From Aquariibacter sp964433315 (GTDB lineage: Bacteria; Pseudomonadota; Gammaproteobacteria; Burkholderiales; Burkholderiaceae_C): a stretch of DNA of 12,169 nt. Of the stretch, positions 1-6,411 are shown in pieces. Where the stretch lies: the NCBI GenBank assembly GCA_964433315.1, contig CAYSQO010000059.1:1-12169 (forward strand), given 5' to 3'. The notes under the pieces are model-generated. The model was not told where the DNA came from, ran no database searches, and worked only from the letters and a program-made list of their open reading frames with translations. How positions within the stretch are numbered: position 1 is the first letter of the stretch; each line of letters opens with the position of its first letter. A program made the position numbers and the translations under genes.

Positions 1-83
1 GGCAGGGTGAGCGGCCGGGCGGGCCGGTCCGTCGAGGGGGTGGCGCGCAGGGCGCGCGGCAGCTCACGCAGCATGATGGTCAT
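1..83 (-). CDS. gspD: GspD, type II secretion secretin (5' end only)
   Basis: Only the first 27 codons lie in the window; the gene continues past the left edge. The reading begins MTIMLRELPRALRATP, and the visible part ends in a short stretch (RPARPLTL) that would lead into a signal-peptide core beyond the edge. The ATG overlaps the gspN stop as ATGA, so translation is probably coupled to gspN. An in-frame ATG three codons later (position 74) is an alternative start. The call rests mainly on position: in many betaproteobacterial T2SS operons gspD directly follows gspN. GspD would be the multimeric outer-membrane channel through which T2SS substrates leave. No secretin domain is visible here, so the identity is contextual. 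Confidence 0.6.
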   Translation of the reverse strand, partial: MTIMLRELPRALRATPSTDRPARPLTL

Positions 84-958
84 CCGATCGCAAGGACGGA
101 CCGCGCGCCCTGGCGCCGTCCGATGATGTTCAGCAGGTTGGCGAGGGCGGCCTCCTCGCCGGGCGCGGCCGAGGCCTCGCCCCGGAAGCGCAGGCCGCGG
201 GCGCCGAGCTGGCCTTCGCCGCTCAGCTGCAGCGCGCCGTCGCGCGTCGACAGGCTCAGCCGCGCCCGGCCCGGGCCCTCGCCGGCCAGCTGCAGCTCGT
301 AGCTGCCCAGGCGCGGCAGCGGGCTGAGCCGGGCCGAAAAATCCTGCAGCCCGAGCACCGCCACGCCGTCGAGCTGCCAGCCTGCACGCGACCAGTCCAG
401 GCCCAGGGCCTGGCTGCGCAGGGTCAGCCGGCCGCCGGCCTGCAGGGTGTTCCAGGGCGTGCCCAGCCCGCTCAGCCAGGCGGCGGGCCAGCGCGCCAGC
501 TCCGGCGCGGTCTCGGCCGCGCGGGCGGGAGGCGGCTCCAGGCTCAGCCGCAGCCGGCCCCAGCCGCCGTCCAGCCGCAGCCGGGTGCCGGCCTCGATGC
601 AGCAGGCCTGGGCCAGCGCCAGCACCGGCCCGCCGGACCAGCCCAGCGTCCAGTGCAGGCGGTCGGGCAGGGCGAGCGCGTCGCGGCTGCCCGGACCGCC
701 GCTGAGCACCGGCACGGCGCTGCCACGCCAGAGGCTGCCGTCGGGGGCGTCCAGGCGCAGGCGCTCGCCGCTGGCCGCGGCCAGGGCCTTGCCCAGCCAG
801 GCCGCCGGGGCCTGGGCGATCAGGCCCAGCAGCCCGCCCAGCAGGGCCCCGGCCAGGGCCCAGCGGCGCGGCCGGCGGCTGGGAGCCGCGCCGGCCGCGG
901 CCGGGCGGGCCGGCGCGCGGCCGGGCGGACGGGGCCGATGGGGCAGGCGGGCCGTCAT
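80..958 (-). CDS. gspN: GspN, type II secretion inner-membrane protein
   Basis: The predicted 292-aa protein has an Arg/Pro-rich cytoplasmic N-terminus (residues 1-32), one membrane anchor (about 33-50) and a periplasmic domain. That domain opens with the T2SS-N type motif GSLWRGSA (about 74-81), followed by alternating short beta-strand-like segments rich in LRL patterns. Adjacent cysteines at 119-120 are a visible oddity and could form a disulfide in the periplasm. GspN is an accessory component found in only some T2SS operons; its precise role is not established. The ATG at 958 lies 8 bp after the gspM stop. The open frame extends further upstream, but only over gspM, and this start leaves the membrane anchor near the N-terminus. 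The stop overlaps the gspD start. The family call is good from motif and operon position. Confidence 0.85.
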   Translation of the reverse strand: MTARLPHRPRPPGRAPARPAAAGAAPSRRPRRWALAGALLGGLLGLIAQAPAAWLGKALAAASGERLRLDAPDGSLWRGSAVPVLSGGPGSRDALALPDRLHWTLGWSGGPVLALAQACCIEAGTRLRLDGGWGRLRLSLEPPPARAAETAPELARWPAAWLSGLGTPWNTLQAGGRLTLRSQALGLDWSRAGWQLDGVAVLGLQDFSARLSPLPRLGSYELQLAGEGPGRARLSLSTRDGALQLSGEGQLGARGLRFRGEASAAPGEEAALANLLNIIGRRQGARSVLAIG

Positions 959-966
959 GTGCGGGC

Positions 967-1455
967 TCAGGGGGCGGAGGCCAGCGCCAGCACCGCGCTG
1001 CCGCTGTAGAGCTCGCCCTGGCGGCGCAGCTTGAGCTCGACAGGCAGGGCCCGCGCGCCGGCGCGCAGCTCGCGCAGCCAGCCCAGCAGGGCTTCGCCGG
1101 ACACGCCCTGCAGGGCCACGACCGCACGGTCGCCCTGCAGCTGCACGCGGTTGCCGGGGCCCAGCGCGGCGGTGGCCGCCTGCAGCGCGGCCTCGGCCTG
1201 GCCGGCGGCCAGGGGCGGGCGTTCGCGCAGGCTGCGCACTTCCGTGGCCAGCTGGCGCATCTGCTGCAGCTGCACCGCCAGCGCCGCCCGCTGGGCCGGG
1301 GCCTCGCGCAGGGTGCGCAGCAGGGGCTGCAGCCACAGGCTCCACAGCAGCAGGCCGGCCAGCAGGCAGGCCGCCAGGCCCAGGCCCTGGCGCTCGCGCG
1401 GCTGCAGGGCCTGCCAGCGGCGGGCGAGGGTCGAGCGCAGGGCCTGCGGCGTCAT
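967..1455 (-). CDS. gspM: GspM, type II secretion assembly platform protein
   Basis: The 162-aa protein matches the GspM layout: a short basic cytoplasmic tail containing RRWQALQPRERQ (about 12-23), a single membrane helix (about 24-46), a coiled-coil-like segment rich in Gln, Leu and Arg (about 50-80), and a small periplasmic ferredoxin-like domain to the C-terminus. GspM partners with GspL in the inner-membrane platform, and its length is normal for the family. The start ATG overlaps the gspL stop by ATGA, with a GGAGA element a few bases upstream inside gspL serving as ribosome binding site. The gene sits between gspL and gspN as expected. No defect is seen. Confidence 0.9.
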   Translation of the reverse strand: MTPQALRSTLARRWQALQPRERQGLGLAACLLAGLLLWSLWLQPLLRTLREAPAQRAALAVQLQQMRQLATEVRSLRERPPLAAGQAEAALQAATAALGPGNRVQLQGDRAVVALQGVSGEALLGWLRELRAGARALPVELKLRRQGELYSGSAVLALASAP

Positions 1456-2711
1456 GGGCGGGTCTCCGGACGGGCCGCTGCGGCCCGGCGCAGGTTCAGG
1501 CGGCCGGGCTGCACCTCAGCCTGCCAGCCGGCCGGCGCCAGCTGTGCGACCAGCAGTTCGGTGGCGGGGGGGCGCAGGCCGGTGGCGTCGATGCGCAGCT
1601 GGCGGTTCTCGTAGCTCAGGCCTTCGGCTGTCACGGCTTCGGGCCAGGCGCTGGCCACGGCGGCCAGCGCGGTCTCCAGGTCGGCCTCGCCGGCGGCACC
1701 CGCGGCGTGGCGCAGGCGCTCGGTCTCGGTCTTCATCTGGCGCGGCGCGTCCAGCACCACCCGCAGCTGCGGGAAGCTCTCGCGCAGCACGGTCTGCAGG
1801 GCCAAGCGGTCGGCGGCCAGGGCGCGCTGCAGCTGCCAGGCGCCGAGCTGCAGGCCCAGGGCCTGCACCAGCAGCAGGGCGGCAAGGCCCCAGCGCAGCG
1901 GCCGCCACAGCGGCTCGCGCAGGACGCGCTGCGTGCCCTCGCGCAGCCGGGCCCAGCCGCGGTGGCGCCGGGCGAGCTCGAACTGGCGCAGGTTCCAGGA
2001 CGAGGCCAGGGCCTCGCGGGCCTGCTCGATCCGGCCGAGCACCTGCACCGGCCGGTCGAGCCAGGCCTCGGCCGCGGCCGCCGCCGCCGGGCTGGCCTGG
2101 GCCAGCAGGGGGGCCTGCGCGTCGGGCAGCAGGGCCCGTGCGCCGCCGCCGTCGAGCGGCCAGTGGCGCAGGCCCTCGGCGTCGGCCAGGCTGGCGCGCA
2201 GGCGCGGGTTGGCGCCGCTGTCGGGGGCGGCCTCGATCCACAGGCGTGCCGGCGGCTCCGGGGTGTCCAGCGGGGCCAGGGCCGGCACCAGCTGGTCGAT
2301 GGGCCGCTGGGCGGCGTCGAAGCGGTCCAGGGTCTCGGCCAGGGCCGCCCGGTCGGCGACGGCCACCCAGCCGGTCTGGCCGCCGCGCAGCCCCTCGGGC
2401 AGGGCGTAGTGCAGCTGGGTGGCGTCGTCGAGCAGGGCCTCCTCCAGCAGCCCGGCCAGCGCGGCGGCGCGCTGGCGCGGCGGGGCCTTCGGGCAGACCA
2501 GGCGATGCCATCCGAGCGCGGCCGGGGGCAGCACGGCGACGATGCGGTCCGCCGCCGGCAGGGCGGCCGGCAGGCTGTGCCCGTCGAGCGGGTTCAGGCC
2601 CTCGGCGGGCCAAAGCACCCAGTCGCAGCTCTCGAGCGGGGCAGGGGCTGCGGGGCGGCCGCCGGCCCGCAGGCGCGGACGGTCGGGCAGGAAGACGACC
2701 AGGGTGCTCAT
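1452..2711 (-). CDS. gspL: GspL, type II secretion cytoplasmic/inner-membrane linker
   Basis: The predicted 419-aa protein starts MSTLVVFLPD. Residues 1 to about 265 form the cytoplasmic actin-like domain, which in this family binds the ATPase GspE. A membrane helix follows at about 272-294 (WGLAALLLVQALGLQLGAW), then a coiled-coil-like stretch and a periplasmic ferredoxin-like domain (about 340-410). Length and layout are normal. The open frame extends far upstream, overlapping gspK in another frame, but that part is low-complexity shadow; the GspL homology begins at this ATG. The ribosome site is weak (AAGG). The gene lies 89 bp after gspK, the largest gap in the operon, and overlaps gspM by ATGA. 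In the T2SS it connects the GspE motor to the pseudopilus platform. Confidence 0.9.
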   Translation of the reverse strand: MSTLVVFLPDRPRLRAGGRPAAPAPLESCDWVLWPAEGLNPLDGHSLPAALPAADRIVAVLPPAALGWHRLVCPKAPPRQRAAALAGLLEEALLDDATQLHYALPEGLRGGQTGWVAVADRAALAETLDRFDAAQRPIDQLVPALAPLDTPEPPARLWIEAAPDSGANPRLRASLADAEGLRHWPLDGGGARALLPDAQAPLLAQASPAAAAAAEAWLDRPVQVLGRIEQAREALASSWNLRQFELARRHRGWARLREGTQRVLREPLWRPLRWGLAALLLVQALGLQLGAWQLQRALAADRLALQTVLRESFPQLRVVLDAPRQMKTETERLRHAAGAAGEADLETALAAVASAWPEAVTAEGLSYENRQLRIDATGLRPPATELLVAQLAPAGWQAEVQPGRLNLRRAAAARPETRP

Positions 2712-2759
2712 CGAGGGGCCTTGGGGCGCCCGACAGCAGGGGTCTGCGGGGCGCGGCGG

Positions 2760-2765
2760 ATTGTA
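2760..2765 (-). promoter_or_regulatory. Possible internal promoter -10 (TACAAT) before gspL
   Basis: The 89-bp gspK-gspL gap contains TACAAT on the minus strand, five of six matches to the sigma70 -10 consensus, preceded by an A-run (GCAAAAACC). I see no convincing -35 at 16-18 bp. Transcription would begin near 2753, giving a leader of about 42 nt to gspL. This could give the gspLMN(D) part independent expression. It is a single-box match in otherwise GC-rich sequence and remains tentative. Confidence 0.3.
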
Positions 2766-2800
2766 GGAGGCGGTTTTTGCACGACCGGGACAGGCTGCGG

Positions 2801-3778
2801 TCAGGGTTCGAAGGCCGCCCGGCGGGCCCGGAAGATCGTCAGCACGTCGGTGCCGCGGCGCTCCAGCACGGCGTGCTCCTCGACGATGCGGTTCTCCAGC
2901 CGCAGGCGGCCGCGGACCTCGAACCAGGACGAGGCGACGGCCACCCGGTCCGCATCCAGTTCGACCGTGGCCGGCAGCAGGCCGCGGGCCTCGCCGAGGT
3001 TGGCCAGCGGCTTGCGCTCGCGGGCCTGCACCAGGCGCTCGGCGGTGGAGCTGTCGACATCGAGCACGGCGGCCAGTACCTCGCGCGAGGCGGTGTTCAG
3101 GTTGAGCGGCGTGGTCACCGGCAGCACGGTCAGCAGCGGCTCCAGGGCGCGCACGGCGGCTTCGTCCAAGCCCATCCAGCGCAGGTCGCGCAGCCGCGCC
3201 GGACGCAGCGGGCGGTCGGCCACCGCGGCCTCGGACGGCGCCGCGTCGGAGGCGGGCGACATCGTCGGCACGGCCTGCCGCATGGCCTGGCTGAGCGAGG
3301 CGGCCAGGCCCGGGGCCAGGCCGGCGGCCGCCAGCACGCGGGCCAGCACGCGGCTCTCGCGATTGCGCACCTCGGGCAGGGCGGCGACGACGTTGAGCAG
3401 GTTGTAGCGCGACTGCAGGTCGCGGATCTCGCCGGAGAGGAAGGCCTCGGGGCCCTGGTCGGCCCGGCGGTCGGGGTCGGTGGCCAGGAAGCTCGACAGG
3501 CGGGCTTCGGCCAGCGGCGTGGCCCAGGGCTCGCTGAGCGCGTCGTAGCCCCCGTTGCGGGCGTCCTCGCGCAGGATCAGCCGGGCGTAGTCGGTGGCGC
3601 CGGCCAGGATCCACTGGCTCTGCGTGCGTGCGCGCTCGGCCGATTCCACCTGCACCGCCTGCCACTGCTGCCACACCACGCCGGCGGCCAGGCTGGCGAT
3701 CAGGGCGACCAGCAGCATCGCGGTCAGCAGGGCGACGCCGCGGGCGCGCGGCCGTCGGGCGGGGAGGGGGCGGGGCAT
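2801..3778 (-). CDS. gspK: GspK, minor pseudopilin at the pseudopilus tip
   Basis: The 325-aa protein has a basic leader ending RARG (14 residues), cleaved by the prepilin peptidase GspO before V15. A hydrophobic helix follows (VALLTAMLLVALIASLAAGVVW). The fifth mature residue is Thr instead of the Glu found in other pseudopilins; lack of that Glu is a known trait of some GspK proteins. The large globular domain includes SRYNLLNVVAAL (about 122-133) and the PLNLNTASREVLAAV signature (about 246-260) typical of GspK. GspK caps the GspH-I-J-K tip complex. The start lies 18 bp after the gspJ stop. The length is typical and no defect is seen. Confidence 0.92.
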   Translation of the reverse strand: MPRPLPARRPRARGVALLTAMLLVALIASLAAGVVWQQWQAVQVESAERARTQSQWILAGATDYARLILREDARNGGYDALSEPWATPLAEARLSSFLATDPDRRADQGPEAFLSGEIRDLQSRYNLLNVVAALPEVRNRESRVLARVLAAAGLAPGLAASLSQAMRQAVPTMSPASDAAPSEAAVADRPLRPARLRDLRWMGLDEAAVRALEPLLTVLPVTTPLNLNTASREVLAAVLDVDSSTAERLVQARERKPLANLGEARGLLPATVELDADRVAVASSWFEVRGRLRLENRIVEEHAVLERRGTDVLTIFRARRAAFEP

Positions 3779-3796
3779 GTCGGGGTCTCGGGCCGG

Positions 3797-4429
3797 TCAG
3801 CTGCGGCGGCCCAGGGCCAGCTGCAGGTCGCGCTGCAGCAGCAGGGCGTCCCCGGCGGGGCCCGCGGGGGGATCCAGGCTCAGCAGCAGGCGCACGCCGG
3901 CGGGCAGCTGCTCCTGGCCCTGGGCGTCGGCGTCACCGCTCGACTGGGCGTTGGTCCAGGCGGTGTCGCGCCAGTAGTAGAGCTGCCAGGCACGCACGCC
4001 GTCGAGCATGACCAGCCGGGCCGGGCCCTCGCGGTCCAGCGCGGTCCCGGCCTCGCTCCACTGCGCCTGCAGCGCCGCCAGGCGCTGCTGCGGCACGCCG
4101 GCCCAGCGCAGCCAGCGGCCGCCGCGCAGCGACCAGGCGACGATCTGCACGCCCTCGGCCGTGCTGCGGCTCAGGCGTAGCGTGGCGCCGTCGAAGCTCA
4201 GCGCCGGCAGCGCGCGGGTCTCGTGCAGGGCGGCAAGGTCGGCCTCCCACTGGGCGATGGCGTTCTGGCGGCGCAGCACGGTGCCGAGCTCGCGCTCGCT
4301 GGCCTCGCGGCTGCGGACCAGGCCGTCCACGCCCTGCCAGCCCAGGCCGGCCAGCACGGCGAAGATGAACAGCGAGACCAGCAGCTCGACGAGGGTGAAG
4401 CCGGCCTGGGCCGGGCGCGGGGCCTGCAT
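3797..4429 (-). CDS. gspJ: GspJ, minor pseudopilin
   Basis: The 210-aa protein has a prepilin leader of 10 residues (MQAPRPAQAG) and then FTLVELLVSLFIFAVLAGLG, with Glu at mature position 5 as required for assembly. The globular part carries GspJ-like blocks such as RQNAIAQWEADLAAL (about 54-68) and RLVMLDGVRAWQLYYW (about 137-152). GspJ joins GspI and GspK in the tip complex that nucleates the pseudopilus. A GAGG ribosome-site-like element lies about 11 bp before the ATG, overlapping the end of gspI, which stops 12 bp upstream. Order and size are as expected. Confidence 0.93.
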   Translation of the reverse strand: MQAPRPAQAGFTLVELLVSLFIFAVLAGLGWQGVDGLVRSREASERELGTVLRRQNAIAQWEADLAALHETRALPALSFDGATLRLSRSTAEGVQIVAWSLRGGRWLRWAGVPQQRLAALQAQWSEAGTALDREGPARLVMLDGVRAWQLYYWRDTAWTNAQSSGDADAQGQEQLPAGVRLLLSLDPPAGPAGDALLLQRDLQLALGRRS

Positions 4430-4441
4430 CGCGGCGGGACC

Positions 4442-4837
4442 TCAGTAGCGGCCGAGCACGGTGCTCAGGCTCAGGATGGGCTGGCCCCCGGCGTCGCGCA
4501 CCTGGGCTTCGAGCCGGCGGAAATTCGGGTTGGGGGTGCCCGCGACCTGCACCGTCAGGCGGTAGATGCGCCCGAGCTGGGGGCATTCGTAGGCCAGCTC
4601 GCCGGTGCCGGGAAACTGCTGGCTCAGCCGCAGCTCGGTCAGGCGGTTGTCGGCGCACCACTGCGCGGCCTGCATCTCGGCCAGGCGGTCGGCGTTGTCG
4701 AGCAGGGCGGCCGCCGCCCGCACCGCCGCGGCCAGCGCGACGGCGAGGATGGCCAGGGCCACCAGCACCTCGATGAGGGTCAGCCCGGCCGCGCCCGCGG
4801 GACGCCGCCGCCCGGCGCGCTCAGTTCGGCGCGGCAT
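4442..4837 (-). CDS. gspI: GspI, minor pseudopilin
   Basis: The 131-aa protein has an Arg-rich leader of 18 residues ending in Gly, then LTLIEVLVALAILAVALAAA, with Glu at mature position 5. The first mature residue is Leu where Phe or Met is more usual; this is a conservative change. The remainder includes the family-like stretch WCADNRLTELRLSQ (about 60-73). GspI is the central member of the GspI-J-K tip complex. Its ATG lies 17 bp inside gspH, and no clear Shine-Dalgarno sequence precedes it, so translation is probably coupled to gspH. The length is typical. Confidence 0.92.
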   Translation of the reverse strand: MPRRTERAGRRRPAGAAGLTLIEVLVALAILAVALAAAVRAAAALLDNADRLAEMQAAQWCADNRLTELRLSQQFPGTGELAYECPQLGRIYRLTVQVAGTPNPNFRRLEAQVRDAGGQPILSLSTVLGRY

Positions 4838-5336
4838 GGCGGTCGATCCGGAAGGGGCCCAGGCCGTCGCTGGCCACGACGAGGCGCTGCGCGTCGAGCC
4901 GCAGCTCGATGCGCTGGGCCCCGATGACGGGCTCGGGCCCGAGCAGCACCTGCCCCGGCGAGCTGCTGCCGTTCGCGTCCAGGCGGGTGATGCGCACTTC
5001 GGGGGGCGGCTGCTCCAGCCAGGCCTGCGCGGGCGGCTTCATGCCGGGCGGCAGGCCGAGGAAGCGGAAGTCGGCCCCCTCGACCCGCGCCGGCAGGGCC
5101 TGCCAGCGCAGCGCCAGGCCGAGGGTGCGGGACTCGGCCCGCATGCCTTCGAGCAGGGCGACCAGGCGCTCACCCTCGCGTTCGAGGCGGGCCTCCGCCG
5201 GATCGCGCAGCGCCAGGCTGGCCAGGCTGGACGCGATCGCGATGATGGCGACGACGAGGATCAGCTCGATCAGCGTGAAGCCGCGCGCGACCTGGCGCAC
5301 CGGCGGACGCTTACTGCCAGGAGCCGATGTCGGCAT
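4821..5336 (-). CDS. gspH: GspH, minor pseudopilin
   Basis: The 171-aa protein has a basic leader of 19 residues (ending QVARG) cleaved before FTLIELILVVAIIAIASSLA, with Glu at mature position 5. The C-terminal domain is beta-rich, with RIELRLDAQRLVVASDGLGP near the end, consistent with the GspH/FimT family. GspH links the tip complex to the GspG shaft. The ATG lies 26 bp inside gspG, preceded by GAGGGCAAGG, which gives a good ribosome site. Overlaps at both ends point to translational coupling across G-H-I. Confidence 0.92.
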   Translation of the reverse strand: MPTSAPGSKRPPVRQVARGFTLIELILVVAIIAIASSLASLALRDPAEARLEREGERLVALLEGMRAESRTLGLALRWQALPARVEGADFRFLGLPPGMKPPAQAWLEQPPPEVRITRLDANGSSSPGQVLLGPEPVIGAQRIELRLDAQRLVVASDGLGPFRIDRHAAPN

Positions 5337-5757
5337 CCTTGCCCTCGCCGCCCGGCTGGCCGTCGGCGCCCAGGCTGAAGACGTCGATTTCGCCGTTCAC
5401 GCCCGGGTTCAGGTACTGGTAGGGCCGGCCCCAGGGGTCGGCAGGCAGCTTGTCGAGGTTGGGCTTCCAGCTGGGCGGCACGGGTTCCACCGTGGGCCGG
5501 CTCACCAGGGCCTGCAGGCCCTGTTCCGCGCTGGGGTAGCGCAGGTTGTCCAGCTTGTAGCGCTTGAGGGCGGTGACGATGCCGTTGACATCGGTTCGCG
5601 CCGCGGTCACGCGGGCATCGTCGGCGCGTTCCAGCACGTTGGGCACGATGAGCGCGCCGAGCACGCCGATGATCACCAGCACGACCATCAGCTCAATCAG
5701 GGTGAAGCCGCGCACGCGGCGGCGGCGGGCGGGCGGGGACGGGAGGTTCGGCAACAT
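5311..5757 (-). CDS. gspG: GspG, major pseudopilin
   Basis: The predicted 148-aa protein has a 17-residue basic leader ending RVRG, then FTLIELMVVLVIIGVLGAL with Glu at mature position 5. The C-terminal half holds hallmark GspG blocks: YKLDNLRYPSAEQGLQALV (about 67-85), DPWGRPYQYLNPG (107-119) and EIDVFSLGADGQPGGEGKDA (123-142), the acidic calcium-binding end of the family. GspG polymerises into the pseudopilus that pushes substrates through GspD. The chosen ATG at 5757 places the cleavage site at a normal distance. In-frame ATGs at 5781 and 5787 would overlap gspC. No Shine-Dalgarno sequence is visible, and a TATGAT box lies so close that the mRNA may be leaderless. First gene of the operon. 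Confidence 0.95.
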   Translation of the reverse strand: MLPNLPSPPARRRRVRGFTLIELMVVLVIIGVLGALIVPNVLERADDARVTAARTDVNGIVTALKRYKLDNLRYPSAEQGLQALVSRPTVEPVPPSWKPNLDKLPADPWGRPYQYLNPGVNGEIDVFSLGADGQPGGEGKDADIGSWQ

Positions 5758-5763
5758 CGGACC

Positions 5764-5771
5764 ATCATAAT
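5764..5771. promoter_or_regulatory. Overlapping divergent -10-like boxes between gspG and gspC
   Basis: The 22 bp between the gspG and gspC start codons contain the AT-rich core ATCATAAT in otherwise GC-rich sequence. On the minus strand it reads TATGAT (5769 to 5764), five of six -10 consensus bases; with normal spacing its transcript would start at the A of the gspG ATG. On the plus strand it reads CATAAT (5766 to 5771), also five of six, with a start near 5778, two bases before the gspC ATG. No good -35 is seen on either side. If real, the two promoters exclude each other and make leaderless or nearly leaderless messages. Confidence 0.4.
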
Positions 5772-5779
5772 CACCGCCC

Positions 5780-6397
5780 ATGTCCATGCCGCTTGTCGCC
5801 CGTCTCGGGGCCTTCCTTGTCTGGGCCGCCGTGGCGGCTTCCGCGGTGGCTTGGGGGCTGCGCCTGGGGCAGCCCGGCGGCGGCGCCAGCCCGGCGCCTG
5901 CCGTGTCGGCCGCGGCCGGCCTGGCCGGGGATCCGCTGCGGCTGCTCGGCCGCGGGCCGGGGCCGGCCGCCGAGGTCGAGGCGGTCGCCGAGTCCGATCC
6001 GGACCGCGGCCTGCGCCTGCTGGGCGTGGTCGCGGCGACGCGGGCCGAGGCGGGGGTTGCGCTCATCGAGCAGGCCGACCGGCCGCTGCGCCCGGTGCGG
6101 GTCGGCCAGGTGGTCGACGGCGACTGGGTGCTGCTGGCGGTCGAGCGCCGGGCGGTGCAGCTCGGGCCGCGCGGCGGGCCGGTGGCTCGTCGCCTGAGCC
6201 TGCCCGATCCGTCCGGGGCGCCGGCCGCCGCCGCCGCGCCCGCGCCGGGCTTCCCGCCGCAGCCCGGGCTGGCGCCGGGGGCGCCGCAGCTGCCCGATCC
6301 TTCGCCGGAGGCCGATCCGCCCGTGGGCGTCGACGGGGCGGCCGCCCCGGAAGATCCGGTTGGCATGGCGCGCCGCGCCGCGGCGAACGCGCGCTGA
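5780..6397 (+). CDS. gspC: GspC-like type II secretion inner-membrane protein, short form
   Basis: The 205-aa protein has an N-terminal membrane helix (about 5-26), a linker, and a GspC homology region (about 77-130). That region contains LRLLGVVAATRAEAGVALIE and ADRPLRPVRVGQVVDGDWVL, the segment that in this family contacts the secretin GspD. The C-terminal 70 residues are Pro/Ala/Gly-rich and look disordered. There is no PDZ or coiled-coil domain, so this is a reduced GspC. It is divergent from the gsp operon with 22 bp between start codons, has no Shine-Dalgarno sequence, and converges on the cobT-like gene. A second ATG two codons in (5786) is an alternative start. The role, bridging the inner platform and the secretin, is inferred from the homology region and the location. 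Confidence 0.8.
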   Translation: MSMPLVARLGAFLVWAAVAASAVAWGLRLGQPGGGASPAPAVSAAAGLAGDPLRLLGRGPGPAAEVEAVAESDPDRGLRLLGVVAATRAEAGVALIEQADRPLRPVRVGQVVDGDWVLLAVERRAVQLGPRGGPVARRLSLPDPSGAPAAAAAPAPGFPPQPGLAPGAPQLPDPSPEADPPVGVDGAAAPEDPVGMARRAAANAR

Positions 6398-6411
6398 GCC
6401 TCCCGGCTCAG
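6394..6411. terminator. Small hairpin spanning two convergent stop codons
   Basis: A perfect 7-bp inverted repeat (CTGAGCC, loop TCCC, GGCTCAG) contains the gspC stop (6395-6397, plus strand) and the cobT-like stop (6408-6410, minus strand). It could work as a bidirectional terminator or mRNA 3'-end stabiliser. There is no T-run on either side, so intrinsic termination is doubtful. Confidence 0.35.

Noticed and set aside
2801..3778. Missing Glu at mature position 5 of GspK as a sign of a broken gene
   Set aside because: Lack of this Glu is a known property of some GspK proteins, and the rest of the gene is intact.
1031..4180. A 1049-codon open frame on the plus strand opposite gspM-gspJ
   Set aside because: It is a Gly/Arg/Ala/Pro-rich shadow produced by high GC and lies antisense to five well-recognised T2SS genes; no domain is visible.
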